Shown: positions 42,285 to 50,289 of the stretch, piece after piece
Layout: every line of letters begins with the position of its first letter
Numbering within the stretch: position 1 is the stretch's first letter
Source: Paenibacillus solanacearum
GTDB lineage: Bacteria; Bacillota; Bacilli; Paenibacillales; NBRC-103111
Direction of reading: 5' to 3'
Length of the DNA stretch: 60,308 nucleotides
Assembly (NCBI RefSeq): GCF_910593845.1
Contig: NZ_CAJVAS010000038.1
Span: 1-60,308, forward strand
Position numbers and translations under genes: made by a program
The notes under the pieces: model-generated
Seen by the model: only the letters and a program-made list of their open reading frames with translations
What the model was told of the DNA's origin: nothing
The model's database searches: none

Positions 42285-42313
42285 TTGACATCAGGGAACG
42301 CCTGTTCTACTAT
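42285..42313 (+). promoter_or_regulatory. Plus-strand promoter in the sigH-rpmG gap
   Basis: Perfect TTGACA (42285-42290), 17 nt, TACTAT (42308-42313), reading against all surrounding genes. Downstream is a GC-rich hairpin, GTGCC-GTGC-GGCAC (42338-42351), enclosed by ACGG/CCGT, but no convincing reading frame. It may produce a small RNA that ends against the 3' end of sigH. Confidence 0.55.
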
Positions 42314-42375
42314 AGAAGTATCCAATAAACGGAAACCGTGCCGTGCGGCACGTACCGTCCATAGAAATGCAGGCA

Positions 42376-42407
42376 AAATAAAAAGGCCCCTGCTTCGTAG
42401 CAACGGC
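42376..42407 (-). terminator. Terminator of sigH
   Basis: Minus strand TGCCGTTGCT, loop ACGA, AGCAGGGGCC, then TTTTTATTTT. The stem has one mismatch and one wobble pair. It lies 117 nt after the sigH stop. Confidence 0.7.
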
Positions 42408-42523
42408 ACTTATTTAAGAAAAGCATCGAATCGGGACTATGAATTATACATACATTCGTCGGTTCGTTGAAAGATGAGAACAGTTAAACACCAGTTCTGA
42501 CTTACATTTTCTGAATCCTGGTA

Positions 42524-43168
42524 CTAAGCATCCCGTACTTCCAAGTATCTCTCAAGCTTGCGCTTCACTCGCTGCAGCGCATTGTCGATCGACTTTACGT
42601 GCCGATCCAAATCAACGGCAATTTCCTGATAAGACCGGCCATCCAAATACAGCATCAATACTCTGCGCTCAAGATCGCTCAAGATTTCTCCCATCTTATC
42701 TTCCAGACCGCTAAACTCTTCCTGGTTAATGATCAGTTCCTCCGGATCGGAAACCCGGGAGCCGCAAATGACATCGAGCAGCGTACGATCGGAATCTTCA
42801 TCATAAATAGGCTTGTCCAGCGAAACGTAAGAATTCAAAGGAATATGTTTCTGGCGGGTAGCGGTTTTGATAGCCGTAATGATCTGGCGGGTAATACAAA
42901 GCTCGGCAAACGCCTTGAAGGATGATAGTTTGTCGCCGCGAAAGTCTCGAATCGATTTGTACAGGCCGATCATGCCTTCCTGCACAATATCTTCTCTGTC
43001 AGCTCCGATCAAAAAATAAGAACGCGCTTTGGCGCGAACAAAATTCTTGTACTTATTGATCAGATATTCGAGCGCATCGCTGTCGCCTTCGCGGACCGAA
43101 TCCACAATATCTTCGTCTGCCTTGAGGTCGTATTCGTACATTCTCAGTTCTTTGAGGTCGACACTCAC
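42524..43168 (-). CDS. sigH: RNA polymerase sigma-H factor (Spo0H)
   Basis: 214 residues from GTG 43168, with GGAGGG 6 nt upstream. TTG codons at 43195 and 43171 are less well placed. It is a sigma-70 family protein: region 2 with YFLIGADREDIVQEGMIGLY and AFAELCITRQIITAIKTATR, and region 4 with LYLDGRSYQEIAVDL and the helix RHVKSIDNALQRVKRKL. SigH drives early stationary-phase and sporulation genes. It has its own promoter, upstream of rpmG as in B. subtilis. Confidence 0.97.
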   Translation of the reverse strand: MSVDLKELRMYEYDLKADEDIVDSVREGDSDALEYLINKYKNFVRAKARSYFLIGADREDIVQEGMIGLYKSIRDFRGDKLSSFKAFAELCITRQIITAIKTATRQKHIPLNSYVSLDKPIYDEDSDRTLLDVICGSRVSDPEELIINQEEFSGLEDKMGEILSDLERRVLMLYLDGRSYQEIAVDLDRHVKSIDNALQRVKRKLERYLEVRDA

Positions 43169-43205
43169 CAATATCCCTCCGGCCCTGCGCTTCAAAGATA
43201 GGATT

Positions 43206-43235
43206 AGTATACATTATGTAATCTATCACCGTCAA
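43206..43235 (-). promoter_or_regulatory. Promoter of sigH
   Basis: TTGACG (43230-43235), 18 nt, TATACT (43206-43211). In B. subtilis the sigH promoter is sigma-A dependent and repressed by AbrB. The AT-rich surroundings here would fit, but no operator can be defined. Confidence 0.7.
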
Positions 43236-43284
43236 CAAGATTACGCTTGAAAAAGCTTCATATTACGAGACTTTCAGGCATATT

Positions 43285-43803
43285 TCAACGCCCTCTTCTC
43301 CACTTTTCGAACATCGCCTTGACATCATCTGTCAGCCTGCTGTCGAAAGAATTATGTCTACTAGCCTGGTTATCCTCTTCGATTTTCTTCCGTATTTCCT
43401 GCCGGGCTTGCCTCACTTTAACCAGCAGTTCGCTGGCCGGCACCCGAAATGCCCCTTTGCCGAAAATGACGTGCTGCTCGGTCATGTCGCTGGTAGCCAC
43501 GTAGATTTGTTTGCGACGGCCGATATGAGCGGTTACAAGCCGCTCTATCAATTCATCGGCCGTCTCTTTTTCTTTGGTAAAATAGACGGGGAGCTTATGA
43601 TGCACGTCTTTGCGTCCGAGCCCGGGCACATAATAAGCGTCAAATACAAGAATGACCTTCATTCCTGAAAACGACTGGTACTCCCCCATGATGGCGATCA
43701 GCCGGTCGCGCGCCTCTTCCAGCCGAATGTCCTTCAGCTTCTGCAGCTCCGGCCAAGCGCCGATGATGTTGTAGCCGTCCACAATTAAAATTTCTTGAAT
43801 CAT
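43285..43803 (-). CDS. rae1: NYN/PIN-domain ribosome-associated endoribonuclease Rae1 (YacP)
   Basis: 172 residues. The NYN nuclease core starts EILIVDGYNIIGAW (Asp9 is the first acidic ligand), with further acidic residues in LVFDAYY and VATSDMTEQ. Rae1 of B. subtilis cuts mRNA in the ribosomal A site. It follows rlmB by 20 nt and precedes sigH, the B. subtilis order. Confidence 0.9.
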   Translation of the reverse strand: MIQEILIVDGYNIIGAWPELQKLKDIRLEEARDRLIAIMGEYQSFSGMKVILVFDAYYVPGLGRKDVHHKLPVYFTKEKETADELIERLVTAHIGRRKQIYVATSDMTEQHVIFGKGAFRVPASELLVKVRQARQEIRKKIEEDNQASRHNSFDSRLTDDVKAMFEKWRRGR

Positions 43804-43823
43804 TCACATTTGCCTCGCCGTCG

Positions 43824-44564
43824 CTATTGAGCGGCCATACGCTGACGGACCACTTCATACATCAAGACGGAAGCGGCGACGGAGGCGTTTAAGGAGTTGA
43901 TTTGACCGAACATAGGCAGCTTCAGCAGAAAATCGCATTTTTCCTTGATCAGCCGCCCTACCCCTTTGCTCTCGTTCCCGATCACGATGGCGATCGGCAA
44001 ATTGAGGTTCGTTGCATACACATGCTGCTTCGCGTCCACATCCGTTCCGGCGATCCACAGCCCGAGCTCCTTCAATTGCTCGATCGTCTGCGCCAAGTTG
44101 GTCACCCGCGCGACGGGAACATACTCTACCGCCCCTGCCGATGTTTTCGAGACGGCTGCCGTCAAGCCGACGGAACGCCGTTTCGGAATAATAACCCCAT
44201 GTACGCCCGTGCAATCGGCCGAACGCAATATCGAGCCAAGGTTATGCGGATCCTCGATTTCATCCAGAATAAGAAGGAACGGCTGCTCCCCCTTCTCCGC
44301 GGCTTTGGCCAACAAATCTTCCACCTCGACGTATTCATAGGCAGCCACCTGCGCAACGACGCCCTGGTGCTGCACGCCGGCAGCCATTTGATCCAGCTTC
44401 CGCTTGTCCGCAAACTGAACGATCACGCCGTTTTGCTTCGCTTCGGCAATAATCGGCTGCGTCAACTGTTTTTGCGCCTGCTCGGCGATCCATATTTTAT
44501 TGATCGTTCGACCGGAGCGGAGCGCTTCAAGCACGGAATGCTTGCCTCCAATAAATTCTTCCAT
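43824..44564 (-). CDS. rlmB: 23S rRNA (guanosine-2'-O)-methyltransferase RlmB
   Basis: 246 residues. The N-terminal L30e-like substrate domain (about 1-75) and C-terminal SPOUT knot domain are visible. SPOUT motifs: DPHNLGSILRSADCTG, VIGNESKGVGRL and SLNASVAASVLMYE. It methylates the ribose of a peptidyl-transferase-loop guanosine. Neighbours are mrnC and rae1. Confidence 0.92.
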   Translation of the reverse strand: MEEFIGGKHSVLEALRSGRTINKIWIAEQAQKQLTQPIIAEAKQNGVIVQFADKRKLDQMAAGVQHQGVVAQVAAYEYVEVEDLLAKAAEKGEQPFLLILDEIEDPHNLGSILRSADCTGVHGVIIPKRRSVGLTAAVSKTSAGAVEYVPVARVTNLAQTIEQLKELGLWIAGTDVDAKQHVYATNLNLPIAIVIGNESKGVGRLIKEKCDFLLKLPMFGQINSLNASVAASVLMYEVVRQRMAAQ

Positions 44565-44587
44565 GTCGTGATCCCCTTTCTATTCTT

Positions 44588-45028
44588 CTATCCGGAAATG
44601 CTGTGGTCGAGCGAGCGCATCATCAGATGCTTCAGCCGTTCCCACCGCTGCATGTAATATAAATAGCCGATCAGACATTCGAACGCCGTGCTGTGACGGT
44701 ATTCCAATATATCGGCGTTTTTGGCCGATGTACCCGATTTGGCGTTACGTCCCCGCTTCACGATATCGACTTCTTCCTCCGTCAGCTCAGGCATCCAGCG
44801 CTCCAGCGCACGGGCTTGCGCTTTGGCGGACACATACTGCGTCGCCTGACGATGGAGGTGATTGGGCCGGTGATTCGGCTGCGATACGACATATTGCCGC
44901 ACGAACACCTCATAGATCGCATCGCCCATATAAGCCAGCACCAAAGGATTCAGCAGCTTCGGGTCGCGCGCCGGCGGAAAATCGAACAATGGGATTCCTC
45001 CCGCAATGGACAGATCATCCGGCGCCAT
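44588..45028 (-). CDS. mrnC: Mini-ribonuclease III
   Basis: 146 residues from ATG 45028, one base after the cysS stop. It has a RNase III catalytic core (NPLVLAYMGDAIYEVFVRQ, with Asp in the metal site; later EYRHSTAFECLIGYLYY) but no double-stranded RNA-binding domain. It matures the ends of 23S rRNA. The frame extends 14 codons upstream into cysS without family similarity. Confidence 0.94.
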   Translation of the reverse strand: MAPDDLSIAGGIPLFDFPPARDPKLLNPLVLAYMGDAIYEVFVRQYVVSQPNHRPNHLHRQATQYVSAKAQARALERWMPELTEEEVDIVKRGRNAKSGTSAKNADILEYRHSTAFECLIGYLYYMQRWERLKHLMMRSLDHSISG

Positions 45029-45029
45029 T

Positions 45030-46427
45030 TTATTTCCGCCGCCAACGGATGCCTTGGGCCGTGTCTTCAAGCACTATGCCCCGCTCCGTCAAGAGATCGC
45101 GAATTTCGTCCGCCCGCGCCCAATTTTTCGTGCGCCGCGCCTCGGTCCGTTCGATAATCAGCTGCTCGACCTCTTCATCGAGCAGCGATTCTTCCGCACG
45201 GGATAGTATGCCCAATACGTTATCCATCGCCGCAAACTGCTGCTCCAGTAGCTGCAGTGAAGCGGCCGTGACCCGGTCCCGATTCATGTATAAATTGGCG
45301 GCATGCACAAGATCGAATACGGCCGTGATCGCATCCGGCGTATTGAAATCGTCGTTCATCTTCGTTTCGAAGGCTTCCTTCGCGTTACGCACGGCCTCCT
45401 CGACCGCTGGTTCCGCGTCTCCCGCATCCGCCGTCTTCATCCGATGCTTGATGCCTGCGATGCAGTTCTCGATCCGGGCCAGGCTGCCCTTCGCCTGCTC
45501 AACGGCTTCATCGCTGAAGTTGAGCGGATTGCGGTAGTGGCCGGAAAGCATGAAATACCGAATAATTTGCGGCGGCATCGTTTGAAGCAGTTGATGCACA
45601 TTGATGCCGTTGCCCAGCGATTTGGACATCTTCTCGTTATTGATGTTGACGAATCCGTTATGCATCCAGTAATTGGACATCGTATGACCGGTCAAGCCTT
45701 CGGATTGGGCGATCTCGCACTCGTGATGCGGGAACGTCAAATCTTGGCCGCCGCCGTGAATATCGATCGTTTCTCCCAAATATTTGCGAACCATCGCCGA
45801 GCACTCGATATGCCAGCCCGGACGGCCTTCGCCCCAAGGGCTGGACCAGCTGATTTCGCCGGGCTTCGCCGCTTTCCACAGCACGAAGTCTTGCGGATTT
45901 TCTTTGCGCTCGTCCACATCCACACGAATGCCGAACTGCAGCTCCTCCATGTTTTGATGCGACAGCTTGCCATATTCGGCGAACTTCGCCGTCCGGTAAA
46001 AGACGTCGCCGCCGCCCTCATACGCCAGATCCTTCTCGACAAGCCCGGAGATAAAAGCGATGATCTCCGTCATGTTCTCCGTTACCCGGGGATGAACCGT
46101 CGCTTGACGCACGCCCAGCCCCTGCGTGTCTTCGTAATATTTTTGCACGAACAGGTCAGCGACCTCGGGCACTGTCGTTCCCATCTCCGCCGCTTTCTTG
46201 ATCAGCTTGTCATCCACGTCGGTAAAGTTTACGACAAAATGCACTTCATAGCCTACCGACTCCAGATAGCGCCGCACCACATCGAAGAAGATGACCGGAC
46301 GCGCGTTACCGATATGAATATAATCATACACGGTCGGACCGCACACATACATTTTGACTTTGCCGGGCTCAATCGACTCGAACTTTTCTTTGGCCCGCGT
46401 CATGGTATTGTAAATCTTGAGCGTCAT
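45030..46427 (-). CDS. cysS: Cysteinyl-tRNA synthetase
   Basis: 465 residues. Class I synthetase with Cys29 (first zinc ligand), HIGN (38-41) in place of HIGH, the later CS and HHECE zinc ligands, and KMSKSLGN. GGAGG lies about 11 nt before ATG 46427, which is inside the end of cysE. A second ATG at 46403 would reduce the overlap. It shares the cysteine T-box with cysE. Confidence 0.97.
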   Translation of the reverse strand: MTLKIYNTMTRAKEKFESIEPGKVKMYVCGPTVYDYIHIGNARPVIFFDVVRRYLESVGYEVHFVVNFTDVDDKLIKKAAEMGTTVPEVADLFVQKYYEDTQGLGVRQATVHPRVTENMTEIIAFISGLVEKDLAYEGGGDVFYRTAKFAEYGKLSHQNMEELQFGIRVDVDERKENPQDFVLWKAAKPGEISWSSPWGEGRPGWHIECSAMVRKYLGETIDIHGGGQDLTFPHHECEIAQSEGLTGHTMSNYWMHNGFVNINNEKMSKSLGNGINVHQLLQTMPPQIIRYFMLSGHYRNPLNFSDEAVEQAKGSLARIENCIAGIKHRMKTADAGDAEPAVEEAVRNAKEAFETKMNDDFNTPDAITAVFDLVHAANLYMNRDRVTAASLQLLEQQFAAMDNVLGILSRAEESLLDEEVEQLIIERTEARRTKNWARADEIRDLLTERGIVLEDTAQGIRWRRK

Positions 46428-47079
46428 TCGTTTCTTTGCCTCCGTTTTTCGATTTCGCTTCCGCCAGCTCTGCTTTCAAGTCGTCGATTTGCTTCTGCAC
46501 CTCACGAAACATATCCACTACCGGGTCCGGCAGCTTGTCGTGCTCCAGTCGGCCGACGCGCACACCGTCCCGCTTCACTACACGGCCGGGTATGCCTACA
46601 ACGGTGCTGTTCGGCGGTACTTCGTTCAATACGACCGCGTTCGTGCCGATTCGGGAATTGTCACCGACTTTGAAAGAGCCCGTGACCTTCGCCCCTGCCG
46701 AAATGACGACGTTGTTGCCAATCGTCGGGTGGCGTTTCCCTTTCTCTTTCCCCGTACCGCCAAGCGTAACTCCATGGTACAGCAGCACATCGTCGCCGAT
46801 CTCGCACGTTTCCCCGATGACGACGCCCATGCCGTGGTCAATGAAGAACCGTCGGCCAATGACCGCGCCGGGATGGATCTCGATTCCCGTCATGAACCGG
46901 CTCACCTGCGAGATGATTCTCGCGAGCGTAAACAGCCGTTTCCTGTAAAACCAGTGCGCCACCCGGTGCGCCCAAAGCGCATGCAGCCCGGCATACGTAA
47001 ATACAACCTCAAACCAGCCTCTTGCCGCGGGATCATTCTCGAATATCGTAGCGACGTCTTCACGCATTCTCGCAAACAT
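46369..47079 (-). CDS. cysE: Serine O-acetyltransferase
   Basis: 236 residues. It acetylates serine for cysteine synthesis. Left-handed beta-helix hexapeptides: IHPGAVIGRRFFIDHGMGVV, then IGETCEIGDDVLLYHGVTLG. The catalytic His is in DHG. The C-terminal tail of about 28 residues runs 59 nt into cysS in another frame, unusual for these genes. It is the first gene after the T-box. Confidence 0.95.
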   Translation of the reverse strand: MFARMREDVATIFENDPAARGWFEVVFTYAGLHALWAHRVAHWFYRKRLFTLARIISQVSRFMTGIEIHPGAVIGRRFFIDHGMGVVIGETCEIGDDVLLYHGVTLGGTGKEKGKRHPTIGNNVVISAGAKVTGSFKVGDNSRIGTNAVVLNEVPPNSTVVGIPGRVVKRDGVRVGRLEHDKLPDPVVDMFREVQKQIDDLKAELAEAKSKNGGKETNDAQDLQYHDAGQRKVRVD

Positions 47080-47085
47080 TCAGCA

Positions 47086-47463
47086 CACCTCTTCTCCCCT
47101 TGCGCCTCTCGTTCATTGGACAATCACAACAAAAAGCCCCCACAGCCGTCAGGCTGCAGAGGCGTTGCATCGCGGTTCCACTCTGCTTGAATGACATGCG
47201 AAGAACAGTTCCCATGCGAACCGTTACATCCGTACAGGATGCTTCCCGTCATTCATCTCATTCGTTCATATCGTGAACGACACGGCAAAGACTACCCTGT
47301 CTGTCAGCCGCACGGCTGCGCCAGATCGTCTTTACGGCTCCCGGGTGCACTTCCGGGGACAAGGACTGGACAACTCGCAGCCGGCACATTAACATACGCC
47401 GATTGTCCTCTCTGAAAATCCCGGCATTCCCGTACTTTCCCGTTCGTCGCCTTCGCTTTATGT
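47086..47463 (-). promoter_or_regulatory. T-box riboswitch, cysteine type
   Basis: The T-box core AGAGTGGAACCGCG is at 47184-47171. The specifier TGC (Cys), 47349-47347, is followed by A in GAAGTGCACCC. The apical AGAGAGGACAA and GCTGCGAG motifs are present. The bulge TGGA would pair with a UCCA end, fitting the U73 discriminator of tRNA-Cys. A terminator overlaps it downstream. Uncharged tRNA-Cys should turn on cysE-cysS. Confidence 0.9.
47130..47163 (-). terminator. T-box terminator
   Basis: GCCTCTGCAGCC, loop TGAC, GGCTGTGGGGGC and TTTTT. The alternative antiterminator uses the T-box core just upstream. Confidence 0.9.
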
Positions 47464-47469
47464 TTGTTA

Positions 47470-47498
47470 AGTATAACGGAAATAATCCGCTATTACAA
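47470..47498 (-). promoter_or_regulatory. Promoter of the cysE-cysS transcript
   Basis: TTGTAA (47493-47498), 17 nt, TATACT (47470-47475). The -35 overlaps the gltX stop codon. Confidence 0.7.
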
Positions 47499-48950
47499 TA
47501 ATTTCTTCACCCGGTTCATCACCGTTTCCTTGCCGAGCAAATACATCGTCATGTTCAAATCCGGGCCGTGCATTTGACCGGTAAGAGCCACGCGAACCGT
47601 CATGAACAGCGGCTTTCCTTTGTACCCGGTCTCGGTCTGGACAGCTTTCATAATGCCTTTCATGGCGTCTACCGTAAAGTCGGCCGCCTGCTCGACCTGG
47701 GACAAGAAGCTGCCCAGCACAATAGGCGCATGCGGTTCCGCCAGCATCGCTTTCGCTTCGTCATTCTCGAACGTGACGTCCTCTCGGAAGAACAGCTCCG
47801 ACAGCTGCACGATCTCGGCGGCGAAGCGCAGCTGCTCTTGATACAGCCCGACGAGCGAGCGTACCCACTGCTCCTGCTCAGCGCTAAGCGACTCCGGTAA
47901 GCGCCCCGCCTTCTGCAAATGCGGCAGCGCCAGCGCGACGATGCGATCCGTGTCGGCCTTCTTGATGTAAACGTTATTCATCCAATTCAGCTTATCCATA
48001 TCGAATACGGCCGGGCTCTTGGAAACGCGGCTCAGATCGAACTGAGCGATGAGCTCCTCCTTGGAGAAGATCTCCTCTTCCCCTTTCGGCGACCACCCCA
48101 GAAGCGCGATAAAATTCATTATCGCTTCGGGCAAATAGCCCAAATCGCGATACTGCTCCATGAATTGAATAATCGATTCGTCGCGCTTGCTCATTTTTTT
48201 GCGGTCCTGATTGAGGATGAGCGACAGATGAGCAAATTCCGGTATCGGCAAGCCCAATGCTTCGTACATCATGATTTGCCGCGGCGTGTTGGTCAAATGC
48301 TCTTCGCCGCGGATAACCAGATTGATCTTCATCAGGTGATCGTCGAGAATAACGGCGAAATTATACGTCGGAATACCGTCGGGACGAACGATGATGAAAT
48401 CCCCGATCCCATTGGTTTCAAACTCCACCTGCTCACGAATCCGGTCGGTAAACGAGATCGTACGGTTTTCCGGCACGCGGAACCGGATCGAAGGCTTGCG
48501 GCCCTCCACGCGGTAAGCTTCCGCCTGCTCCGGAGTCAAATGACGGCACTTGCCGGAATACATCGGCATCAAGCCTTGCGCTTCCTGCTCTGCCCGTTCC
48601 TGCTCCAGATCCGCTTCCGAACAATAACAATAATACGCATCGCCGCTGCCGAGCAGCTGCTCGATGAACGGCTTGTATAGGTGCAGCCGTTCCGTCTGCC
48701 GGTAAGGGCCGTACGGACCACCAATATCCACGCTTTCGTCCCAATCGACGCCAAGCCATTTCAACCCGTCCAGCTGGTTGCCGATGCCCGATTCCTGATG
48801 ACGGGTCTGGTCCGTATCCTCGAACCGGATAATAAAGCGGCCGCCTTCCTTGCGCGCGATCAAATAATTGAATAACGCCGTGCGGGCTCCGCCGATGTGC
48901 AGATGTCCAGTCGGACTCGGGGCGTATCTTACACGAAAATCCATAGCCAT
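47493..48950 (-). CDS. gltX: Glutamyl-tRNA synthetase
   Basis: 485 residues. Class I synthetase with HLHIGG (16-21) and KMSKRDESI. The anticodon-binding C-terminal domain is complete. Firmicutes usually use a non-discriminating enzyme and amidotransferase GatCAB, which is not in this window. GAGGAGAAC precedes the ATG. It lies between ispF and the T-box. Confidence 0.97.
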   Translation of the reverse strand: MAMDFRVRYAPSPTGHLHIGGARTALFNYLIARKEGGRFIIRFEDTDQTRHQESGIGNQLDGLKWLGVDWDESVDIGGPYGPYRQTERLHLYKPFIEQLLGSGDAYYCYCSEADLEQERAEQEAQGLMPMYSGKCRHLTPEQAEAYRVEGRKPSIRFRVPENRTISFTDRIREQVEFETNGIGDFIIVRPDGIPTYNFAVILDDHLMKINLVIRGEEHLTNTPRQIMMYEALGLPIPEFAHLSLILNQDRKKMSKRDESIIQFMEQYRDLGYLPEAIMNFIALLGWSPKGEEEIFSKEELIAQFDLSRVSKSPAVFDMDKLNWMNNVYIKKADTDRIVALALPHLQKAGRLPESLSAEQEQWVRSLVGLYQEQLRFAAEIVQLSELFFREDVTFENDEAKAMLAEPHAPIVLGSFLSQVEQAADFTVDAMKGIMKAVQTETGYKGKPLFMTVRVALTGQMHGPDLNMTMYLLGKETVMNRVKKLL

Positions 48951-49004
48951 GTTCTCCTCTCAAAAATAACGCAACCGATAATTCCTAAAAAAGTTTATTC
49001 GTTA

Positions 49005-49490
49005 TCATAGCACACCTTTTACCAGACAAACAACCGCCTGCGCCGCTATGCCTTCGCCACGACCCGTGAACCCAAGCTGCTCGGTCGTCGTCGCCTTGAC
49101 GTTGACCTGCGTCCGCTCCTCCGCTTCCAGCGCTGTGGCGATCCGCTCTACCATCGCGGGAATATGCGGAGCCATCTTCGGCTTTTGCGCGATGATCGTA
49201 CAATCCGCGTTGCCCAGACGATATCCCGCTTCCTTGGCCATCGTCCATACCTGCTCCAGCAGTTTATAGCTGTCGGCGTCCTTGAACGCTTGGTCGGTAT
49301 CGGGGAAATGCCTCCCGATATCGCCGAGCCCGAGCGCGCCGAGAATGGCGTCACTGAGCGCGTGCAGCAGCACATCGGCGTCGGAATGGCCGAGCAGCCC
49401 TTTTTCATAAGGAATGTCGACTCCGCCGATAATGCATTTGCGCCCTTCCGTCAACTGGTGTACATCAAACCCTTGTCCTACACGAATCAT
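49005..49490 (-). CDS. ispF: 2-C-methyl-D-erythritol 2,4-cyclodiphosphate synthase
   Basis: 161 residues from ATG 49490 (MIRVGQGFDVHQL). The metal site Asp and His are in GFDVHQ, and LGHSDADVLLHALSDAILGA is the signature. It makes the cyclic diphosphate of the MEP isoprenoid pathway. It overlaps the ispD stop codon (TGATG). An ATG one codon earlier is also possible. Confidence 0.96.
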   Translation of the reverse strand: MIRVGQGFDVHQLTEGRKCIIGGVDIPYEKGLLGHSDADVLLHALSDAILGALGLGDIGRHFPDTDQAFKDADSYKLLEQVWTMAKEAGYRLGNADCTIIAQKPKMAPHIPAMVERIATALEAEERTQVNVKATTTEQLGFTGRGEGIAAQAVVCLVKGVL

Positions 49491-50194
49491 CATTTCTTCT
49501 CTCCCCTGACATGACGTATGATCCACTCGGCCCAAGGCAAGTCCTCCGGCGTCGTGATTTTAATATTGTAATAATCGGATTCCACCACGGCCACTTTCGT
49601 GCCGAGCCGCTCCACCAGCATAGCGTCGTCCGTCCCCAGAAACGACTCCCGGCGCGCCTGCTCATGCGCTTCCAGCAACAATGAAAAGCGAAAAGCCTGC
49701 GGGGTTTGGATCGCCCACAAGCTGCTTCGATCGGGGGTAGCTTTAATGAAGCCGTCGCCGTCAACGACTTTGATCGTATCCTTCACGGGTACGGCGAGCA
49801 CGGCGGCGCCGGTCGCTTTCGATTTGACGAAGCATGCCGTTACATGTTCTTCCGCCGCAAAAGGCCTTACCCCGTCATGCACCATCACCCATTCCACTTG
49901 CCCGCTCAGCGCCAGAAGACCTTGATACACGGAGTCCTGGCGCTCCTTCCCCCCCGGGATAACTTGCTTTATTTTGTCGAGACCGTACTGCTGTGCATAT
50001 CCTTCGCAGCGTTCCACATCGTCCGCGCCGGTGACAAGGACGATCTCATCCACGGCCGCCATCCGCTCAAAGCGAAGCAGCGTATGTACCAGTATCGGTT
50101 TATCGTCGATCTGCAAATACTGCTTGCTCTCCTGCGTGCCCATTCTCGAGCCTCTGCCCGCAGCGACGATGACAATTCCCAGCTTGTCCTTCAA
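49490..50194 (-). CDS. ispD: 2-C-methyl-D-erythritol 4-phosphate cytidylyltransferase
   Basis: About 234 residues. The CTP-binding glycine-rich VIVAAGRGSRMG, with LQIDDKPILVHTL and VHDGVRPF, identifies IspD of the MEP pathway. Starts are ambiguous: TTG 50212, GTG 50203 and TTG 50194 are all in frame. AGGTGA spaced 5 nt before 50194 favours the last. Translation is coupled to ispF. Confidence 0.93.
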   Translation of the reverse strand: MKDKLGIVIVAAGRGSRMGTQESKQYLQIDDKPILVHTLLRFERMAAVDEIVLVTGADDVERCEGYAQQYGLDKIKQVIPGGKERQDSVYQGLLALSGQVEWVMVHDGVRPFAAEEHVTACFVKSKATGAAVLAVPVKDTIKVVDGDGFIKATPDRSSLWAIQTPQAFRFSLLLEAHEQARRESFLGTDDAMLVERLGTKVAVVESDYYNIKITTPEDLPWAEWIIRHVRGEKK

Positions 50195-50289
50195 TGCTCT
50201 CACCTGCCACAACGTATCGGCTCAAGAAGTAGCGGCACGGTACGCCTCGCCGCTGTCCTCCAAAAGCGCATCTCCCTTATCATACCTTG

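Noticed and set aside
42285..42470. 61-residue plus-strand open frame in the sigH-rpmG gap
   Set aside because: Its start codon is inside the -35 hexamer of the promoter and there is no ribosome binding site.
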